Source: Hyparrhenia diplandra (taxonomy: Eukaryota; Streptophyta; Magnoliopsida; Poales; Poaceae). Taken from it: 64,000 bases of DNA. Under the pieces are notes generated by a model. The model was not told the DNA's origin. It was given only the letters and a program-made list of their open reading frames with translations, and ran no database searches. Of the stretch, positions 59,181 through 64,000 are shown piece after piece (position 1 is the stretch's first letter; every line of letters starts with the position of its first letter). The stretch lies in contig JADLZK010007654.1 in the NCBI GenBank assembly GCA_015847255.1, forward strand, positions 1 through 64,000, given 5' to 3'. The position numbers were made by a program, and so were the translations under genes.

Positions 59181-60664
59181 AGATAATTTTTTAATATTTT
59201 GTGAAGTGAAGTAGGTCAGCCGTTTGTTTTGTGCAGGAGATAATTATCTTAACTTTTGCATTAATTGGTTATATCAGATCATTTCAAAATCAATGGGAAT
59301 ATGACCGCGGTGACATCCATTGACGGACACCCCACCAAGACATGGTGAGTCGAATCATATGCATAGCTCATCCAGTTACACAACTCCTATATTGCTTATT
59401 CCAATATTTCCTCTTTGATTTGCACTATATGTATCAGGATCGTGATGAGTTATGAGGGAGGGAACGTTTCCATTTGGGACTACCAGGAGAAGGTAACAGC
59501 ACTGCTACATGTGTAGCTTCCCTATGATTGTGAATGCAGTAAACATTAAGTTGGTGAAACTTACCTGTACATTGTGTTGCAGAAAACTGTGATGGAGTTG
59601 CAGGTCAATGAGGTGTCAAGCAAGTTTGCACATCTCATGCATGGCATTTCTCAGTACTGGAAAGAGACGGTGTCCCGCATTCAGTTTGTTCAGCCAAATT
59701 TATCGCTCAAGGGAAATGTCTGGTAATGGGAAATGGTGATGGATACATTGTCACGCTTGCACTGACAGTGAGCTGAAGGAGCCCAAGAAATTCAAAGCTC
59801 ATGACAACTCTGTCGACTTGTTGGCCATCCACCCGACCAAGCCATACCTTATTTCATCATCTTATCATGGCAAAACGATCAAGCTTTGGAGCTGGACCAG
59901 TGACTCGAGCATGGACTGGGTGCCAATTAAAACATTTTATGTGAAACCTACATATCCGGATGGAGTGCAGTCTCAAGTTTAACCCAAGGGAGATTTAACG
60001 CTTTTCGCTTGTGTTACCTATGAGAATAAAGTAAAGGTTTGTTAGCCTCTTCCTTTCCTATATAATATGTGTCCTCGAATGTGTTCATGTCATAATTAGT
60101 GAAGAATCGACTAATTCAGTTATTGAGTATTTGTATATTTGATGTCACAAGGTGTCTTCTCTGCATGAAATTTATAGGTCGGGAACATTAAAAATTCTTC
60201 CCCTCTTACCGAGAAACCGATGAGGGCATTGAAGCTGATTATTTCTTCTCTCACAGTCATTTGCACTTGATGGTTACTTTGAGCCCATCAGACGAAGTCC
60301 AGGTGAAGAATATTGAGCATTACTGATTGTTTGCATAACATCATTGATAATAGTTATGTGCATATATACAGGACAGAAACTGGTCTAATAATGCTACTCT
60401 CTCTCTCTGTCTCTCATGTATGTGAAAATCAGATATGGGATTTGGAAACAAGTAAAGTTTATCGTACTCTTAGCTTGGGTGGGTGCAAAATAACCTGCAT
60501 TGCTTGCCACCCAACGCTTCCAATACTGGTTACCACTTTAGATGACGGACTGTATGTTTTTGGGATGCCATTACCTACAGGTAATCAATGCTTCTGCTCA
60601 GTATACCTCTTTTTTTTAGCATGCATGTATTCCATGATTTAATCACACTAATTTTCACAAATAA

Positions 60665-61690
60665 TTTTTTTTTCGAACACATAGGAGAACTGCATATCAT
60701 TATATTAAGAAGAAAAATGGGGAAGAGCCCTTACAAACACACGCACACCAACACCACAAAAACCATGCTACTAACAATCTGACTTGCCTGTGACAAAGGA
60801 TGAAACAGCCCAACCAAAGCAAACATGCTACATAGGCACAAGGGCGAGGAGGTAGGAGATACCTCTAGCCCCGGCTAAACCCCAAAAAATAACTCCTCCC
60901 TAGCAAGTAAACTCCACCAAACACATTATTATGTATCCACAACACAAGGTCCAAGCAGGCAAGCACCAAGGATGACAAGGGACTTGAGGCCTTTCTGTAA
61001 CTGGTGCCCAATGTTCAAATTGATTCTTTCCCACCAATCATCAAATAACTCATCGATTTGTGAAACAAGAACTGCAGGCCCACTCTTTTAAAAGGTTGAA
61101 CCAGAATTCTCTTGAGAAAACACAAGATAGGAGTAACCGAGTAAGTGGTTGATACATTCTTCAGCTTGATCACAGTGAGGGCATCTATCAGGGTGAAGGA
61201 GCACTCTTCTTGCTAAACGGTCTGCTGTCCAACACCAGTCATGAGCTACCAACCATAAGAAGAATTTATATTTTACTGGAGCCCAGGTTCTCCAAATTTT
61301 AGTAGGCTGAAAAGAACTCATTCCCTGGAAGAGATTTTTGTAAGCCGACCCTGCTGAATATTGGCCATTTGAAGATAACCACCAGATATGATAATCTGCG
61401 ACTCCAGGCTGCAGGATCACATCCTTGATCAAATCCCGTATTGATAAAAATTCTGAGATGACTTCCACAGTTAGTGCGTTGGATCTCAGATACCCACATA
61501 TTATTTGAGAGGGCCTCATGTATAGTCCTCCTGCTAGCTCTTATTTTGTATACCAATGCAAAAGCTTGGGGCGCAAGATAACTGATCCTTTTGCCATGAA
61601 TCCAATGGTCAGTCCAGAACAAGGTGTTTGTTCCATCTCCAACCTCTGTTATAGCAGCCATAGAGAGAGAGAGAAAAAAAATCATGTACA
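60665..61690 (-). mobile_element. 5'-truncated LINE in an intron of the WD40 gene
   Basis: A T-run at 60665-60673 is the tail. The minus-strand frames 61685-61299 and 61519-61088 overlap with a shift. Together they cover the end of reverse transcriptase and the zinc-binding zf-RVT domain: GDGTNTLFWTDHWIHG, then SNGQYSAGSAYK, then KIWRTWAPVKYKFFLWL with CPHCDQAEECINHLL. No endonuclease or RT core remains. The left boundary is sharp; the right end and the target duplication are not found. Confidence 0.85.
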
Positions 61691-62051
61691 GAGGGATGGA
61701 CTTGAATCTGGAAAACAGACCATGGTCAACCTGTATCAGTTTTCTTCAGCACCATGAAGAAAGATTAGTTGTCCAAGCAACCATGAATACAGTCTCCTAG
61801 AAGTGCTTTGTTATTTTAGCATTGTCTACATTGCTTGCACATTTTATGGTTTCTTGTTTTGGGGGCTGTGGAGCCTTGGCCAGGCATTGCATCATTTAAT
61901 CCAGTGTATGTAAGGTTTCTGTTTGTTCTTGAAAGCAATAAATATAACTAACGGTGGTCTCTTAATTATATAGGCTTCAGCAAAGAGTTCAGATTGCGGA
62001 CAGCCATGCTCTCGATTTGGTTTTCATGGCCGATATTAATGACACTGCAAG

Positions 62052-62593
62052 GTACTACTTAACAATTTTTTTTCTATTGACGTTATCTACTAAAACAGTA
62101 ACTGTATGCCTTAATTCTCTGTAGTAGGTAGATGATACCAGCGAGTTGCCACAGGATTTTATAGGAAGTACATATTGATGAAAGAACGAAAGAAATGTAG
62201 TTTTTTTTATAAAGCATCCTTTACAATGAATTATTGAAAGTAGACGGTACTTCCTTTGTTATAGGGATATTAGGATTTGGAGAAGTCTATAAGAATATAG
62301 ATTGACTGCCATATTCCATAAAATGAAGTTATTGCTGGTCTACGTTAATTTAAAGAATTATCCAATTTTGAGCCCTGTGTTAAGAGGCACAATATGGTCT
62401 CCGATAAACTAAATATAATGCTCAACTTAGTTGTTGTTTCCCTTTGTTTCATATTGTTAACCTCTGACCATCTAATCTAATTACACAGGCTCGTTGTTAA
62501 ATTTGAGTCTATGATGGTAATCATGGAAGTTAATTATTTGGCAATGGAAAATACAAGCCAATGTACTGATGGTGGGAACTACGGATGACATCC
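62052..62593. other. Non-coding DNA after the last recognised WD40 exon
   Basis: AT-rich. Further exons of the decayed gene may exist here, but I cannot identify them. Confidence 0.4.
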
Positions 62594-62601
62594 CCTGGAG
62601 G

Positions 62602-62736
62602 CAGTGGTGGGTCTAGAAATTATTTGGAGCCTGGGTGACCGTCACTGCTCTAAGTAATTATCTAGAAAAAATACTATCCTTACCCTTTGGGACAAATAGA
62701 AAAATCCGCTGCGCTTTGCCTGTGGATCCCCCACTG
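62602..62736. mobile_element. Small hAT-type MITE
   Basis: It begins CAGTGGTGGGTCTAG and ends GGATCCCCCACTG, inverted ends of the common CAGTGGCGGAGC hAT type. Flanks cctggagg (62594-62601) and cctggagt (62737-62744) match at 7 of 8, the hAT duplication size. Confidence 0.85.
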
Positions 62737-62744
62737 CCTGGAGT

Positions 62745-64000
62745 CAACATAGGCGATCTTGGAGATTAGTACTATGTTTATGAACAATTTGTGTTATTAT
62801 GCTCCTGGGACAATTGTCATTTTATTTTGAACTGTATTTGTGCGATTATCAGCACTGTGATGCTACCCGTTCTGTGTTACTATGTGAAACAATAATGATT
62901 CATATACTTGATTGTATTGATGATGACACTATCATATGTTATTTGAGATTGGAAAAACGAATGTTGCTTTTGACCCATGCATTGAGAGCACTGCACCGTT
63001 CATCAGTACAAGTTTGCATCACTTAGCTAGAAGCACCACGCATCTACGACATGAATAAGCACAATATACAAACACTAGTTCGGACGAAAGATGGTGTTAT
63101 TAACCCCGTAGAAATGATATTGCTATAGATATAAGTCTCCATATGGAAAGCTTTTTTTTTTTTTTTTTTTTTTTTGCCTTCTAATCCTCACTATATTGTT
63201 GTAGCAGTGTCTATTGGAGCGGACCTACTATATAGTATGCCTGAAGTTGCTCTTGACACCAAATTCGCGTTGTAGTGCTGGCATTTGGATAGGTAGTTTC
63301 GTGCTTTTTGGCCCAAATGGCAAGGCAGGATACGAGAGGCCCGTGAGCTGAGCGACAAACGAACGGGTAGGCCCATACGCGCTTGGACGGCTGGACGGAC
63401 CAGGCCGCAGCCCAATATTGTGACGCGGGGCCCCGAACCCGTGACTCCCTGCGCCACCGCCTCGCCGCTTCCCGCAGCTGCCGTCCGCGTCCGGCGGCAG
63501 CCGCCACGCGGCCCGCGCAGTCGCCCAACACAGCGCCACTTGGGCATGCGCCGCACAAGCACACGAGACGCCCATCCCACGACTCGAGGAGTTAACACCA
63601 CGCCACAGCAACTCACACCGGGATGGCGAGATCCGATTGCATTGGATTGGGTTGCTATGCTAGTAATGCTACCACTGCAGCTAGCAGGCTGCCAACGCAG
63701 CGGTCGTGCCGCCCCGTGCCCGTCCGTCCGTCTTATCCCCCGGCCGGCCAGGCGGCCAGGCCAGCGCGCCGCTGCTGCCGTGTGTGGTGCCAAACCGTCG
63801 ATTGCGTGCCCTCATGGCTCAGAGCTGCCGGTGCAGTGGCAAACTTGCGGTGTGCCGGGACAAGGGAAGGGATTCGATTCCACAACGGCGCGAGTGCGGG
63901 GCGGCACATGCGTCTGCGTGTCACGGTGTCAGTGAGATCTCCGATTCAATTTTTCACGTTGCTCCGTATAGACGAGCGAGGTCAGCATTATTGGTGCCCG
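62745..64000. other. Intergenic end of the window
   Basis: A T-run at 63151-63175 marks a minus-strand retroposon tail. 63298-63376 repeats the block at 54565-54642. The GC-rich stretch from 63380 has short low-complexity frames. No gene is supported. Confidence 0.45.

Larger units (their letters stand above)
56877..62051 (+). pseudogene. Decayed gene: N-terminal helical-bundle domain fused to coatomer-like WD40 repeats
   Basis: The first coding exon (56877-57318) starts MADLVLSLLKTILEAGFNIK. It has the heptad-rich, all-helical look of the plant four-helix bundle found in MCA/ARO-type and HeLo/MLKL-like proteins. An extra C near 57219 shifts the frame to TAA; the other frame continues without a stop to a good donor. 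Later exons: 57554-57651, 57836-57906, 58771-58835, 59278-59344, 59438-59492, 59583-60036, 60178-60302, 60433-60580 and 61974-62051. They read WD40-type segments (GNVSIWDYQEK, KPYLISSSYHGKTIKLWSW, IWDLETSKVYRTL), resembling coatomer beta-prime propellers. Frame breaks also occur near 57617, 59650-59740 and 59995. The family role is uncertain: membrane or trafficking scaffold, or immune-type helical bundle. Not functional as read here. Confidence 0.65.

Overview
This is plant nuclear DNA, almost certainly from rice (Oryza). Its genes have GC-rich monocot exons with GT-AG introns. The space between them is full of grass transposons: Stowaway-type MITEs with CTCCCTCCGTCCC ends, Helitron ends with a hairpin followed by CTAG, MULE-like long inverted repeats, poly(A)-tailed retroposons inserted in reverse, and a small LTR element. 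The gene content fits the anthocyanidin-reductase/CRK region of rice chromosome 4, but that placement is from memory and not tested.

The main content is a dispersed tandem family of six anthocyanidin reductase (ANR/BAN)-like genes of the NADPH-dependent extended SDR (DFR/ANR) family. They lie at 1-2605 (+, 5' end outside the window), 18662-20273 (-), 24110-25778 (-), 35095-36839 (+), 41030-42370 (+) and 51790-53440 (+). The ancestral gene has six exons. When the exon lengths are counted against each other, every copy carries at least one break. These are transposon insertions with a deletion (1-2605), a 2-base loss that truncates exon 5 (18.7k), -1 and +1 frameshifts (24k), a lost splice donor plus a 13-base loss (35k), a single +1 base (41k) and one in-frame TAG (51.8k). 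The copies at 41k and 51.8k are each one lesion from intact.

Between the first two ANR copies is one gene that looks intact: a DUF26 cysteine-rich receptor-like kinase of seven exons and 685 codons (13923-18488). A broken partial copy of it lies just upstream (11538-12650). From 56.5 to 62.05 kb there is a decayed gene joining an N-terminal helical-bundle domain to coatomer-like WD40 repeats, with a LINE fragment in one intron.

Layout: 0-2.6k broken ANR with two insertions. 2.6-8.7k MITEs, Helitrons and AT-rich DNA. 8.7-10.4k GC-rich segment and a 1-kb inverted duplication holding two near-perfect hairpins. 10.5-18.5k CRK remnant and CRK gene. 18.6-20.3k and 24.1-25.8k minus-strand ANR pair with an LTR-like segment, MITEs and a hAT-like element between. 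26.6-29.6k short LTR retrotransposon. 30-32.6k MITE, GC-rich DNA and a MULE-like element. 32.6-42.4k tandem duplication of a unit made of a LINE fragment plus an ANR gene. 42.4-48.4k repeats, including a SINE beside a GT repeat of about 121 copies. 48.4-51.76k retroposon inserted 30 bases before an ANR start codon. 53.4-64k repeats and the WD40 gene.

The ANR-like genes would act in flavan-3-ol (proanthocyanidin precursor) synthesis in the cytosol. The CRK would act at the plasma membrane. Nothing seen here links the two in function.
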